The notes below the pieces were generated by a model. It saw only the letters and a list, made by a program, of their open reading frames with translations, made no database searches and had not been told where the DNA came from. Shown here piece after piece: positions 50,990-59,290 of a DNA stretch of 64,000 nt (position 1 is the stretch's first letter; every line of letters starts with the position of its first letter). The stretch covers positions 124,001 to 188,000 of the forward strand of contig NZ_SMGP01000002.1 in assembly GCF_004339745.1 (NCBI RefSeq). Direction: 5' to 3'. The position numbers and the translations under genes are program-made. Origin of the DNA: Paraburkholderia sp. BL9I2N2. Lineage in GTDB: Bacteria; Pseudomonadota; Gammaproteobacteria; Burkholderiales; Burkholderiaceae.

Positions 50990-51937
50990 ATGAAAGTAGG
51001 CATCGCACGAATCGAAGAAACCGCAGCCGGCATCCGCGTATTCGAACTCGCGCCGCTCGACGGCAAGCCGCTGCCGCCCTATACGGCGGGCGCGCACATC
51101 AGCGTGCATCTGCCGGCTGGCCTCGTGCGCCAATATTCGCTATGCGGGCGTCCGGAACAGGACGACGCTTATGTGATCGCAGTGCAGCACGCTGACGGAT
51201 CGCGCGGCGGTTCGCGCGCGATGCATGCGCTGCGGGTGGGCGACAGCTTGCACGTCGAAGGGCCGCGTAACGACTTTCCGCTCGCGCGCGATGCGCGGCA
51301 TTCGGTGCTGCTCGCGGGCGGCATCGGCATCACGCCGCTGTTGTGCATGGCCGAGCGGCTCGCGCGGGCCGGCGGTTCGTTCGAGCTGCATTACTGCGTG
51401 CGCGAACGCGAGCGCGCGGCCTTTCTCGACCGGCTCGCCGAGCCGCTGCTGAAAGGTCGCTGCACGCTCTATGTCGACGACGCGCCGGCCGACGCGCGGC
51501 TCGACTTCGAGCGCGTCATGCGCCGTTACCGCCCCGGCTGGCATCTGTACGTGTGCGGTCCCGCGGGGTTCATGGAGCATGCGCTCTCGACCGCGAAGCA
51601 GGCGGGTTGGCCGGATCGCGAACTGCATCGCGAGTACTTCGGCGCGCCCGTCGCCGATACCGCTAGCGACCGTGCGTTCAGCGTGCGGCTCGCGCGCAGC
51701 GGGCGGGTGGTGCAGGTGGGCGCCGCGCAAACGGTGGTGCAGGCGCTCGCCGCGCAAGGCGTGCAGATAGCGACGTCGTGTGAACAGGGCGTGTGCGGGA
51801 CCTGTCTCACGCGCGTGCTGGGCGGGCAACCCGAGCATCGCGATCTGTATCTGACCGACGCCGAGCGTGCCTGCAACGACCAGTTCCTGCCTTGCTGCTC
51901 GCGCTCGCGATCGGACGAACTCCTGCTCGACCTGTGA
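50990..51937 (+). CDS. PDR/VanB-type oxidoreductase (reductase for the Rieske oxygenase)
   Basis: 315 residues, the usual VanB length. FMN-binding RQYSLCG, NAD-binding LAGGIGITPLLCMAE and YVCGPAGFMEHAL, and a C-terminal ferredoxin with TSCEQGVCGTCLTR and a distal LPCCSR. It moves electrons from NADH through FMN and [2Fe-2S] to the Rieske oxygenase at 48484. The gene follows the AAHS transporter by 22 bases. Confidence 0.9.
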   Translation: MKVGIARIEETAAGIRVFELAPLDGKPLPPYTAGAHISVHLPAGLVRQYSLCGRPEQDDAYVIAVQHADGSRGGSRAMHALRVGDSLHVEGPRNDFPLARDARHSVLLAGGIGITPLLCMAERLARAGGSFELHYCVRERERAAFLDRLAEPLLKGRCTLYVDDAPADARLDFERVMRRYRPGWHLYVCGPAGFMEHALSTAKQAGWPDRELHREYFGAPVADTASDRAFSVRLARSGRVVQVGAAQTVVQALAAQGVQIATSCEQGVCGTCLTRVLGGQPEHRDLYLTDAERACNDQFLPCCSRSRSDELLLDL

Positions 51938-51988
51938 GGCGCGGCATACCCGGATTGCGGCGTGCGGCGCGCGTGAGTACGATGCGTG

Positions 51989-52921
51989 ATGCTTGTCGAC
52001 GGAGCCTTTCCCTTGAGTACGCAAACGCTGCCTTCGATCAATCATCTGCGCAGCTTCCAGGTGATCGGCCACCATCTGAATCTCGTGCATGCGGCGCGCG
52101 AACTGCACCTGAGTCCATCGGCGCTGAGCTATCAACTCGGCGTGCTCGAAGACCGGCTCGGCACGCGGCTCTTCACGCGCACCGGCCGTGGCCTTGCTTT
52201 CACGGAGGCGGGGCGGCTGCTGCACGGCGAAGTCGATCAATGCCTGCAGCGGCTGTGGTCGGCATGGCAGCGCGTCGCGGCCAACGAACGCGCGGCGCCG
52301 CTGGTCGTGAATTCGCTGCCTACCTTCGCGATGCACTGGCTGCTGCCGAGACTCACGGCCGTGCAGGAACAATTCGCCAACGTGGAGATTCGCGTGTCGA
52401 TCGCGCCGGTGGATCTCGAACGCGATGCGCTCGATTGCGCGATCGCATACGGCGATGGCCGCTGGCCCGGCGCACAATGCGATTTTCTGCGCGCGGAGTC
52501 GCTGGTCGTGGTGTGCTCGCCCGCGGCGATCGCGGCCAACGGTCCGCTGTGCAGCGTCGCCGATCTCGCGCGCTTCACGCTGCTCACCGCAAAGACGCGG
52601 CCAGACGACTGGACCTTGTGGGCGGATGCCGCGCGCGATCCGCTGCCCGTCGGCGGCCGGCAATTGCTGCTCGCGTCGCGCATCATGGTGATTCAGGCCG
52701 CCTGCGAAAGCCTCGGCGTGGCCGTCGTCGATCCGGCGATGGTGCGGGCCGAGCTGTCGTCCGGGCGGCTCGTGCAAGCGCTGCCGCATACCGCGCGCGG
52801 CCAGGGCTCGTACTACCTCGTGTATCCGCTGGACGAGGAATCGCTCGCGCGCGTCGCCGCGTTTCGCACATGGCTGCTCGCCGAGATGGCGCGCGACAAC
52901 GCCGCGGATATATCCGGCTGA
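51989..52921 (+). CDS. LysR-family regulator (GcvA-like)
   Basis: 310 residues from the ATG at 51989. A TTG at 52013 with CGGAG upstream is an alternative and would give an MSTQTLPSINHLRSF start typical of GcvA-like LysRs. The HTH is LVHAARELHLSPSALSYQLG. Unusually for LysR it is co-directional with, and just after, the Rieske/reductase genes, and convergent with the HTH-citrate-synthase gene. It may regulate the whole 48-62 kb cluster. Confidence 0.85.
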   Translation: MLVDGAFPLSTQTLPSINHLRSFQVIGHHLNLVHAARELHLSPSALSYQLGVLEDRLGTRLFTRTGRGLAFTEAGRLLHGEVDQCLQRLWSAWQRVAANERAAPLVVNSLPTFAMHWLLPRLTAVQEQFANVEIRVSIAPVDLERDALDCAIAYGDGRWPGAQCDFLRAESLVVVCSPAAIAANGPLCSVADLARFTLLTAKTRPDDWTLWADAARDPLPVGGRQLLLASRIMVIQAACESLGVAVVDPAMVRAELSSGRLVQALPHTARGQGSYYLVYPLDEESLARVAAFRTWLLAEMARDNAADISG

Positions 52922-52944
52922 ATACTTCGCCGCCGATCGCGCGG

Positions 52945-54198
52945 CTACATGCGCAACCCCGCGATGTACTTCGCGCGCGGCCGCAGCAGGAAGGCTTGCG
53001 CGCGCTGCTCCAGCACATGCGCGACCCAGCCGGCCGTGCGGCTGATGATCCAGAGCGCGGTAGCGGTGCCGTCCGGTAGCCCGATCGCACGCGCCAGCAC
53101 GACGAGTGCGATCGCCACGCCCGGATGCATCGACAGCCGTTCTTCGGCGAGCGCGAGGAATTCGAGCGTCGGCGCGGTGTCCGGCGTCGCGTTCTCCAGC
53201 GCGCGCACCTGTTCGAGAACCAGATTGGCGCGCACGTCGCCCTCCGGATACAGCGGATGGTTGAAGCCGAACAGGCTCGCGCCGACTTCGCGCACGAGTT
53301 GCAGGCGGGCGGCCGGGTCGGAGTGGGACACGTCGCGCAACAACAGCGTTTCCACTTTCTCGGTTGCGGTGCCGGTCGAGAAGCCGACGTGCGAGCCGAT
53401 CGCCGCCGCGATGCAGTTGTAGAGATCGGCGTTGGTCGACGCCGCGACGCGCGCGGCGAAGGTTGCCGGCGCCAGTTCGTTGTCGGCGAGCACGGTGAGC
53501 GCGCCGTTGATCGCGAAGACCGCACCGGGCGTACAGGTGCCGCCCGCCGCGCGCAACAGATAGGCCGCGAGGCTCTCGCCGCGCTCGCGCATCACGAATG
53601 CACGCTGGTTGCTCAGAAAGCCGAGGCACCCCGCCATTGTCTGCATGATGAGGCGCGCGGCCTGCACGGCGCTGCCGTCGGAGATTTCGGCCGCGCCGCG
53701 CCCTTGCATGCCGAGCGCGAGCGGCACCATGCCGAGCAGATTGGCGATGTCGCTGCCTTCCAGCTTGCCCGCGTAGGCGCCGAACAGCGGCAGCACGGCT
53801 TGCGGCGTGTCGAGCGCGCCCCATGCGGTGACGCCGTCCTGCCAGACGCCGGTCATCAGCAACTGCGAGACGGACTCGAACGACGAGCCCGCCTTCGCCA
53901 TTTCGACGGCCGAGCGGTTGCGATACAGCGGCCCTTGCGCCGTGATGTGCGTGATTGCCGACGCGAGCACCGGCTCGCCCCAGCGCATTGTCGATTCCGC
54001 CGCCGCGGCCTTCGGCATGCGTCCGCGCTTGCGGCTGCCCACGCGTTCGACGTCGGCGCGCACGTACAGGCTGCGCCGGCCGTCGTCGTGCGGCGCGGTG
54101 CCGATCATTCCACGACTTACGTACGAGTAAAGCGTGGCCGGCTTGATGTTGAGCCGCGCCAGCACTTCCTCGCGTGTCATCAGATCTTTGGTGGTCAT
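52945..54198 (-). CDS. HTH-citrate synthase fusion protein, catalytic residues altered
   Basis: 417 residues. Residues 6-50 form a MerR/excisionase-like helix-turn-helix (MTREEVLARLNIKPATLY, then a SYVSRGMIG turn). Residues about 70-417 form a citrate synthase domain. GFNHPLYP keeps one active His (H314). The usual ADHE reads ADNE (N240), the GPLHGGA-type His reads GFSTGTA (T275), and the NVD-type Asp appears as A362. With these losses, normal citrate synthesis is doubtful and ligand-sensing DNA binding is attractive. It is divergent from the bicupin gene across 248 AT-rich bases with a perfect palindrome. The residue mapping is from memory of the family and should be checked. Confidence 0.85.
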   Translation of the reverse strand: MTTKDLMTREEVLARLNIKPATLYSYVSRGMIGTAPHDDGRRSLYVRADVERVGSRKRGRMPKAAAAESTMRWGEPVLASAITHITAQGPLYRNRSAVEMAKAGSSFESVSQLLMTGVWQDGVTAWGALDTPQAVLPLFGAYAGKLEGSDIANLLGMVPLALGMQGRGAAEISDGSAVQAARLIMQTMAGCLGFLSNQRAFVMRERGESLAAYLLRAAGGTCTPGAVFAINGALTVLADNELAPATFAARVAASTNADLYNCIAAAIGSHVGFSTGTATEKVETLLLRDVSHSDPAARLQLVREVGASLFGFNHPLYPEGDVRANLVLEQVRALENATPDTAPTLEFLALAEERLSMHPGVAIALVVLARAIGLPDGTATALWIISRTAGWVAHVLEQRAQAFLLRPRAKYIAGLRM

Positions 54199-54446
54199 GG
54201 AATCAATACAATCAATATAAATTCATCGCCAAAGAGTACGCGACGTCCGATTGAAAGTCCACATAGGCGGGGATAAATCAGCGATTGCGCTGCGCCTCGA
54301 TGCAGCCGAAGATCCTAAACAATTTTATGTTGATTTGAAATATCAATCTTGATTGATAAATCGCCGGCGAGTAATTTTCAATCCTCGATTCCATTCCCGC
54401 GACTGTCCGTCTCCGCTTCGGACAGTCGCCTTGAGGAGACCTTCCG
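54199..54446. promoter_or_regulatory. AT-rich divergent promoter between HTH-citrate synthase and bicupin genes
   Basis: 248 bases, clearly more AT-rich than the flanks. It holds a perfect palindrome TATCAATC-TT-GATTGATA at 54341-54358, and direct repeats AATCAATA at 54201-54208 and 54210-54217 next to the HTH-citrate-synthase start. The shared core ATCAAT in both places suggests sites for the same regulator, perhaps the HTH fusion itself. This is inferred. Confidence 0.6.
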
Positions 54447-55574
54447 ATGCATGACCTGAGACGTGAATTTGATCCGGCGCAAGCAAGCTTCGTCGATCAG
54501 ACGGGCCAGCGCCCCCGCGACAATCACTACTGGGCGCCCGTTATCGTGAGCCGCGAGCAGATCGACGCGGAGGTGGCGCGGCTGGCCGCGTTGCCGAAGC
54601 CGCACGACGGCCGCCGTCATTCCCTGATCGTTCATCCGTCCGCGCGCGACGGCTCGCCGGGACTCGCGCCCGGCATTCAGGTGTCGTTGCAGGTGCTGCT
54701 GCCCGGCGAAACCACCGAGTCGATGCGCCACAACGCGACCGAAGTGAATTTCTGCATTCGCGGCGGCGGTTCGACGCGCGTGGCGGGCCGCACCATCGCG
54801 TTCCGTCAATACGACGTCTGGAATCATCCCGCCTTCGTGGCGTATTCGCATACGAACGACACCAGCGACATCCAGGTGCGGCTCGTCTATTCGAACATCC
54901 CATTGCTGCAGCACATGGAGGTGTACGTGCCCGAGTTCGGCGTCGAACTCGAAGTGCCGACTGAAACGGTCACCGCGCATGCGAGCGACGACCCGAAGCG
55001 CCGCAATCCGTTCGGCACGTTCGCGATCGGCGACGACGGCGGTCTGCTGATGCCGTACGAAACGCTGATCAATCCGCAAGTGGTCGACTCGCGTCCGCTG
55101 CACTTTCCGTGGCAACAGGTGAAGAGCGAACTCGACAAGCTCGAGGCGCTCGGCAGCGAGTACGTCGGCCGGCGGCTGTACATGATGTACAACCCGGTCA
55201 CGGGCCGCACCAACGGCATCACGCCGAACTTCTTCGCGACCATGACGATCCGCCCGCCGAAGATCGTCGACCGTCCGCATCGCCATGTGTCGTCGGCGAT
55301 CAATTACTACTTCTCCGGGTCCGGCTACAGCATGGTGGCGGGCAACCGCTACGAGTGGAAAGCCGGCGACCTGATGCTGTCGGCACCGGGCTGGGCCGTG
55401 CACAACCACGCGTCGTACGACGATTACGTGTACGAGCTGACCATTCAGGACCAGCCGCTGAACATCTACATGCAATCGCTGCTGTGGCAGGAGAGCCTGA
55501 AGGAGCCGCCCGCGCTGCTCGGTACGCAGACGGGTTTTTCGACCAATCGCGCGAACTCCGCCAAGGCCGCATAA
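54447..55574 (+). CDS. Bicupin ring-cleavage-dioxygenase-like protein
   Basis: 375 residues, similar in length and layout to gentisate or 1-hydroxy-2-naphthoate dioxygenases, with two cupin halves. Here the full metal triad appears in the C-terminal cupin: H278-x-H280 (RPHRHVSS) and H319/H321 (AVHNHAS). The N-terminal cupin shows only scattered His (H95, H127, H135). This is the reverse of gentisate dioxygenase at 23221. GGAG precedes the ATG. The gene after it is a DHDPS-type aldolase, as 1-hydroxy-2-naphthoate dioxygenase is followed by PhdJ, so ring cleavage followed by aldol cleavage is plausible. Confidence 0.75.
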   Translation: MHDLRREFDPAQASFVDQTGQRPRDNHYWAPVIVSREQIDAEVARLAALPKPHDGRRHSLIVHPSARDGSPGLAPGIQVSLQVLLPGETTESMRHNATEVNFCIRGGGSTRVAGRTIAFRQYDVWNHPAFVAYSHTNDTSDIQVRLVYSNIPLLQHMEVYVPEFGVELEVPTETVTAHASDDPKRRNPFGTFAIGDDGGLLMPYETLINPQVVDSRPLHFPWQQVKSELDKLEALGSEYVGRRLYMMYNPVTGRTNGITPNFFATMTIRPPKIVDRPHRHVSSAINYYFSGSGYSMVAGNRYEWKAGDLMLSAPGWAVHNHASYDDYVYELTIQDQPLNIYMQSLLWQESLKEPPALLGTQTGFSTNRANSAKAA

Positions 55575-55602
55575 GCGGCGCCATCGACAAGGAATCCGAA
55601 TC

Positions 55603-56496
55603 ATGCGCGATATCTCATGGCTGAAGGGCTCGATCACGCCGATCGTCACGCCGTTCCGCAACCAGGCGGTCGATTACGAAACCTATGCGCGGCTCGTGGA
55701 CTGGCAGATCGTCAACGGCGGGGACGGCGTGCTCGTCAACGGTACGACGGCCGAACCGAGCCTGCTCACGGTCGCCGAGCGCAACCGTCTGGTCGATGTG
55801 GCCGTCGAAGCCGCCGCGGGCCGGGTGCCGGTGCTGGCCGCGACCGGTTCGCAGTCGCATGCCGAAACCGTCGAACTGACACAGCACGCCGACAAGGCCG
55901 GTGTCGATGCGATGCTGGTGGTCACGCCGTACTACATCCGTCCGCCGCAACGCGGCCTCGTCGAGTATTACGCGGACATCGGCACGCGCACCGAGCGGCC
56001 GTTGCTGATCTATCACATCCCGGGGCGCGCCGCGGTCAGCATGGATCTGGCGACCGTCAAGGCGATTCGGGAACGCGTGCCGAACATGGCCGGTATGAAG
56101 CACGCGGTCAACGACATGGGTTTCGTCACGCACATGCTCGACGCGTTCGGGCCCGACTGGCGCGTGTTCGTCGGCCTCGAAGAGTTGAGCTATCCGATGC
56201 TCGCGGTCGGCGCGTGCGGTCTGATGAACGCGGTCGGCAATCTCGCGCCGCGCAAGGTCGCCGATCTGGTCGAAGCCGTCGAGCGTGACGACTACGCGGC
56301 CGCGCGCAATTTGCACTTCGCGCTGTTCGAGCTGAACCAGTCGGTGTTCTACGACACGAACCCGATCCCCATCAAGTACATGATGAAGCGGATGGGGCTC
56401 ATTCCCGCCAACGAGCACCGCCTGCCGATGATGCCCGCCACGCGCGAACTCGAAACGCGGCTCGATGGCGTGCTCGATCGCGCCGGGCTGCTCTGA
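55603..56496 (+). CDS. Dihydrodipicolinate synthase/N-acetylneuraminate lyase family aldolase
   Basis: 297 residues. The Schiff-base lysine K166 (MAGMKHAVND), Tyr137 (IYHIPGR) and the GTTAE pocket (47-51) fit the class I aldolase superfamily. It begins LKGSITPIVTPFRN. Family members handle pyruvate aldol chemistry, including hydratase-aldolases of aromatic pathways (PhdJ, NahE). It is 28 bases after the bicupin gene, so it may cut a ring-cleavage product into pyruvate and an aldehyde. Lysine biosynthesis is unlikely here by context. Confidence 0.88.
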   Translation: MRDISWLKGSITPIVTPFRNQAVDYETYARLVDWQIVNGGDGVLVNGTTAEPSLLTVAERNRLVDVAVEAAAGRVPVLAATGSQSHAETVELTQHADKAGVDAMLVVTPYYIRPPQRGLVEYYADIGTRTERPLLIYHIPGRAAVSMDLATVKAIRERVPNMAGMKHAVNDMGFVTHMLDAFGPDWRVFVGLEELSYPMLAVGACGLMNAVGNLAPRKVADLVEAVERDDYAAARNLHFALFELNQSVFYDTNPIPIKYMMKRMGLIPANEHRLPMMPATRELETRLDGVLDRAGLL

Positions 56497-56539
56497 ACGT
56501 ATTGCGACGACCCGAACCACAACGATCCCGGAGACAACG

Positions 56540-57094
56540 ATGAGCGACAGGATCCCACGGTTGGAGATGGCCGCGATGCGGCCCGATCTGGCCGCCTATC
56601 TGACGCCGCGCGTCGAGCGGTTGCGCTATCTCGGCGAGCTGTTCAAGTGCGTGGGGCATGCGCCCGACGTGACCCTGCAATTCATGCATTTCACCGATGC
56701 GCTCAAACATGCATTGCCCGACCGTCTGACCGAACTCGGCGCACTGACCGTGGCGAGCTACATGGAGAATCGCTATGAGCGCCACCAGCACGAACGGTTG
56801 AGTGAAAAGCTCGGTTTTCCGCGCACGTGGATCGCCCAGGTCAACCGGCTCGATCCCGCCGCGGCGACGGAACTGAGCGACGTCGAGGAAGTCGCGCAAA
56901 CCTACGCGCTCAAGGCGCTTCGTACGCGCGGGCTCGAAGCGCAAGCAGAGTTCGACACGCTCGCGCGCTTGCTGAGCCCCGCTGAAGCGATGGCCTTCGT
57001 GATGCTGATCGGCCGCTACGTGACGCATGCGCTGGCCGTCAATACGCTGGGGCTGAAGCCGCCGGTGCCTTCCATTTTCGAGGGCGAGCAATGA
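56540..57094 (+). CDS. Carboxymuconolactone decarboxylase-like (AhpD-like) protein
   Basis: 184 residues from the ATG at 56540. The helical pattern LTELGALTVASYMENRYERHQHE resembles the CMD/AhpD fold, but the CxxC redox pair of AhpD is absent, so decarboxylase or a non-redox role is more likely. The stop overlaps the next ATG by four bases, so the two are coupled. It is the third gene of the bicupin operon. Function is uncertain. Confidence 0.7.
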   Translation: MSDRIPRLEMAAMRPDLAAYLTPRVERLRYLGELFKCVGHAPDVTLQFMHFTDALKHALPDRLTELGALTVASYMENRYERHQHERLSEKLGFPRTWIAQVNRLDPAAATELSDVEEVAQTYALKALRTRGLEAQAEFDTLARLLSPAEAMAFVMLIGRYVTHALAVNTLGLKPPVPSIFEGEQ

Positions 57095-58080
57095 ACGCGA
57101 CGAGCACGCCAACGTGGATTTCCGAGCAACAGATCGTTTCGCTGATGGACCTCTCCGGCGCCATCGAAGCGCTCGAAGACGGGCTCGCGCAGCAGGCAAG
57201 CGGGGCGGCGCGCAACATGGGCAAGACGCACGTCGCGTGGGGGCACAACAATCTGCACGCGATCGGCGCGGCGTTCGAGCAGGCGGGGATCGTCGGCACC
57301 AAGACGTGGGCGCATACGGAGGGCGGCGCGTGTCCGCTGCTGATTCTGTTCGATAGCGGCAATGGCCAACTGCGGGCGATTCTGGAGGCGTTCGCGCTCG
57401 GCCAGATGCGTACCGGAGGCATTTCCGGCGTCGCGACGAAGTGGCTCGCGCGGCCCGATGCGCAGGTGTTCGCGCTGATCGGGACCGGCAAGCAGGCGCT
57501 CGCGCAACTCGCGGCGGTGGCCGCGGTGCGACCGCTGAAGCTGGTGCGCGTGTACAGTCCGACGCCCGCCAAGCGCCGCGCGTTTGTCGAGCAGGCGCGC
57601 GGCAGGTTCGACATCGAAATCGTCGAAGCGACTTCAGTGGAAGCGGCGGTCCGCGATGCGCCGATCGTCACGACCGTGACCCGCGCCACCAAAGCGTTTC
57701 TGCCGGCTACGGCGCTGGCATACGGCACGCACGTGAATGCGGTGGGCGCGATCACGGAAGAACGAATCGAACTCGCCGACGATGTGTTCGCCCGCTGCAC
57801 GCGCGCCGTGGTCGACGACCTCGGCGCGGCAAAGCGGCTGTCGACGGAGTTCGCCCGCGCATACGGCGCGCGGGATGGCTGGAGCCAGGTGACGCCGCTT
57901 TGCGACGTGGTCGCGCGACGTCTCGCGCGGACGGCGTCGGACGATATCACGGTGTTCAAGGCGATGGGCATGGGCGTGTCGGACCTTGCGCTCGGTCTGC
58001 GTCTGTACGCGCTCGCGAGTCAGGCTGGACTCGGCGCGCCGCTGCCGCAGCCGCGCCGCGAGCCGCCGCGGCTGGACTGA
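57091..58080 (+). CDS. Ornithine cyclodeaminase / mu-crystallin family protein
   Basis: 329 residues. NAD(P)-binding GTGKQALAQLAAV follows a lid region; EGGACPLLILFDSGNGQLRAI and the catalytic-type Asp in AVVDDL are family features. Members are cyclodeaminases, ketimine reductases or alanine dehydrogenases. The ATG overlaps the previous stop. In a catabolic operon it may reduce or form an imine or deaminate an amino acid released from the substrate. Confidence 0.87.
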   Translation: MNATSTPTWISEQQIVSLMDLSGAIEALEDGLAQQASGAARNMGKTHVAWGHNNLHAIGAAFEQAGIVGTKTWAHTEGGACPLLILFDSGNGQLRAILEAFALGQMRTGGISGVATKWLARPDAQVFALIGTGKQALAQLAAVAAVRPLKLVRVYSPTPAKRRAFVEQARGRFDIEIVEATSVEAAVRDAPIVTTVTRATKAFLPATALAYGTHVNAVGAITEERIELADDVFARCTRAVVDDLGAAKRLSTEFARAYGARDGWSQVTPLCDVVARRLARTASDDITVFKAMGMGVSDLALGLRLYALASQAGLGAPLPQPRREPPRLD

Positions 58081-58214
58081 CGACGCTTCGATCCCGGCAG
58101 GATCGCGCGTGTCGTGTAGTGCGGTCTTGTCGGCAGTCGGATTGCTACGTCCCGGCAAGCAGATTCGGAATCCGAACCAATAAACATCAATACAATAACC
58201 CTGGAGACACAAAC

Positions 58215-59276
58215 GTGAAGAAACGCCACGCCCTCGCGGCGTTCGCCGTGTCATGCACCGCCGTCCCGGCCGCGCATGCGCAAAGTTCGGTGACGCTCTA
58301 CGGCATCGCCGACGTCGGTCTCGAAGTCGTCAATCATGTGCCCGGACCCAACGGCACCTCCGGCACCGCCGTGCGCATGGAGTCCGGCAGCCTCGCCGGT
58401 TCGCGTTGGGGCTTGCGCGGCCAGGAAGACCTGGGCGGCGGACTCAAGGCCGTGTTCGACCTGGAGAATGGTTTCTCGATCAACAACGGCGCGCTCGGGC
58501 AGGGTGGCCGGATGTTCGGCCGCAAGGCGTACGTCGGCTTGAGCACACCGTACGGCGAGGTGACGCTCGGCCGTCAGTACAATCTTCTCTACGAACTGAT
58601 GTACGTGTACGATCCGCTCAACTTCAATCCGAGCTATTCGGCGCAGGGTTACGATCCGACGCTGGTAGGCCGCGCGGACAATGCTGTGCGCTATCTGGCG
58701 AGGTTTTCGGGTGTGACGTTCGCCGCGTTGTACAGCACGGGCTTCGATTCGACGATTCCTAACGGCGCGCAAGTGCCCGGCCACTCGAAGGTCGGTCGCG
58801 AATATAGCTTTGCGCTGCAATACGCGGGCGGCCCCGCCAATGTCGGGGTCGCGTACGACCAGATGCAGGGCACCTCGATCGCTACGCAAGACGCCACGCA
58901 GATGCGCGTGGTGGGCGGCGGCTCGTACGCGTTCGGGCCGGTGAAGGCGTATGTCGGCACGCGCTGGCTGAACATCCGCAACAGCACGGCGCTGCAAAGC
59001 TCGCTGCTGTACTGGCTGGGCGCCACGTGGCAGGCGAGCGCGCCGCTTACGCTGTCGCTCGGCGGCTATCAGGAGCGCATTCGCGGCAGCGGGCAGAAGA
59101 CATCGAGCGGCGTGCTGCTCGCCGACTATTTTCTGTCCAAGAGCACCGACCTCTACGCGGAGGTCTCATATGTCAGCAATTCCAATGGCCTGAACATCGG
59201 CGTGCGCGCGATCGGCGACGTGACAACGGGCAGCAACCAGACCGGCGCGATGGTCGGCATCAAACACAGTTTCTGA
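58215..59276 (+). CDS. Gram-negative porin (Burkholderia type)
   Basis: 353 residues from a GTG at 58215, supported by CTGGAG at correct spacing. The signal peptide is VKKRHALAAFAVSCTAVPAAHA and is followed by QSSVTLYGIADVGL. It ends VGIKHSF with the C-terminal Phe. It probably takes up the cluster's substrate across the outer membrane. It belongs to the same operon as the enzymes before and the MFS transporter after. Confidence 0.9.
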   Translation: MKKRHALAAFAVSCTAVPAAHAQSSVTLYGIADVGLEVVNHVPGPNGTSGTAVRMESGSLAGSRWGLRGQEDLGGGLKAVFDLENGFSINNGALGQGGRMFGRKAYVGLSTPYGEVTLGRQYNLLYELMYVYDPLNFNPSYSAQGYDPTLVGRADNAVRYLARFSGVTFAALYSTGFDSTIPNGAQVPGHSKVGREYSFALQYAGGPANVGVAYDQMQGTSIATQDATQMRVVGGGSYAFGPVKAYVGTRWLNIRNSTALQSSLLYWLGATWQASAPLTLSLGGYQERIRGSGQKTSSGVLLADYFLSKSTDLYAEVSYVSNSNGLNIGVRAIGDVTTGSNQTGAMVGIKHSF

Positions 59277-59290
59277 GAGCGGAGAAGATC

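Noticed and set aside
48681..50993. 770-codon open frame on the plus strand
   Set aside because: It is a frame-shifted shadow of the Rieske oxygenase and AAHS transporter, Arg-rich, with no recognisable domain.
51140..53824. 894-codon open frame on the minus strand
   Set aside because: It covers the VanB-like reductase and LysR genes in antisense and overlaps the HTH-citrate-synthase gene; Arg/Ala/His-rich composition is typical of shadow frames in GC-rich DNA.
57441..58214. Extension of the second porin frame upstream to 57441
   Set aside because: The upstream part overlaps the cyclodeaminase-like gene in another frame; a GTG with ribosome-binding site and a signal peptide at 58215 marks the real start.
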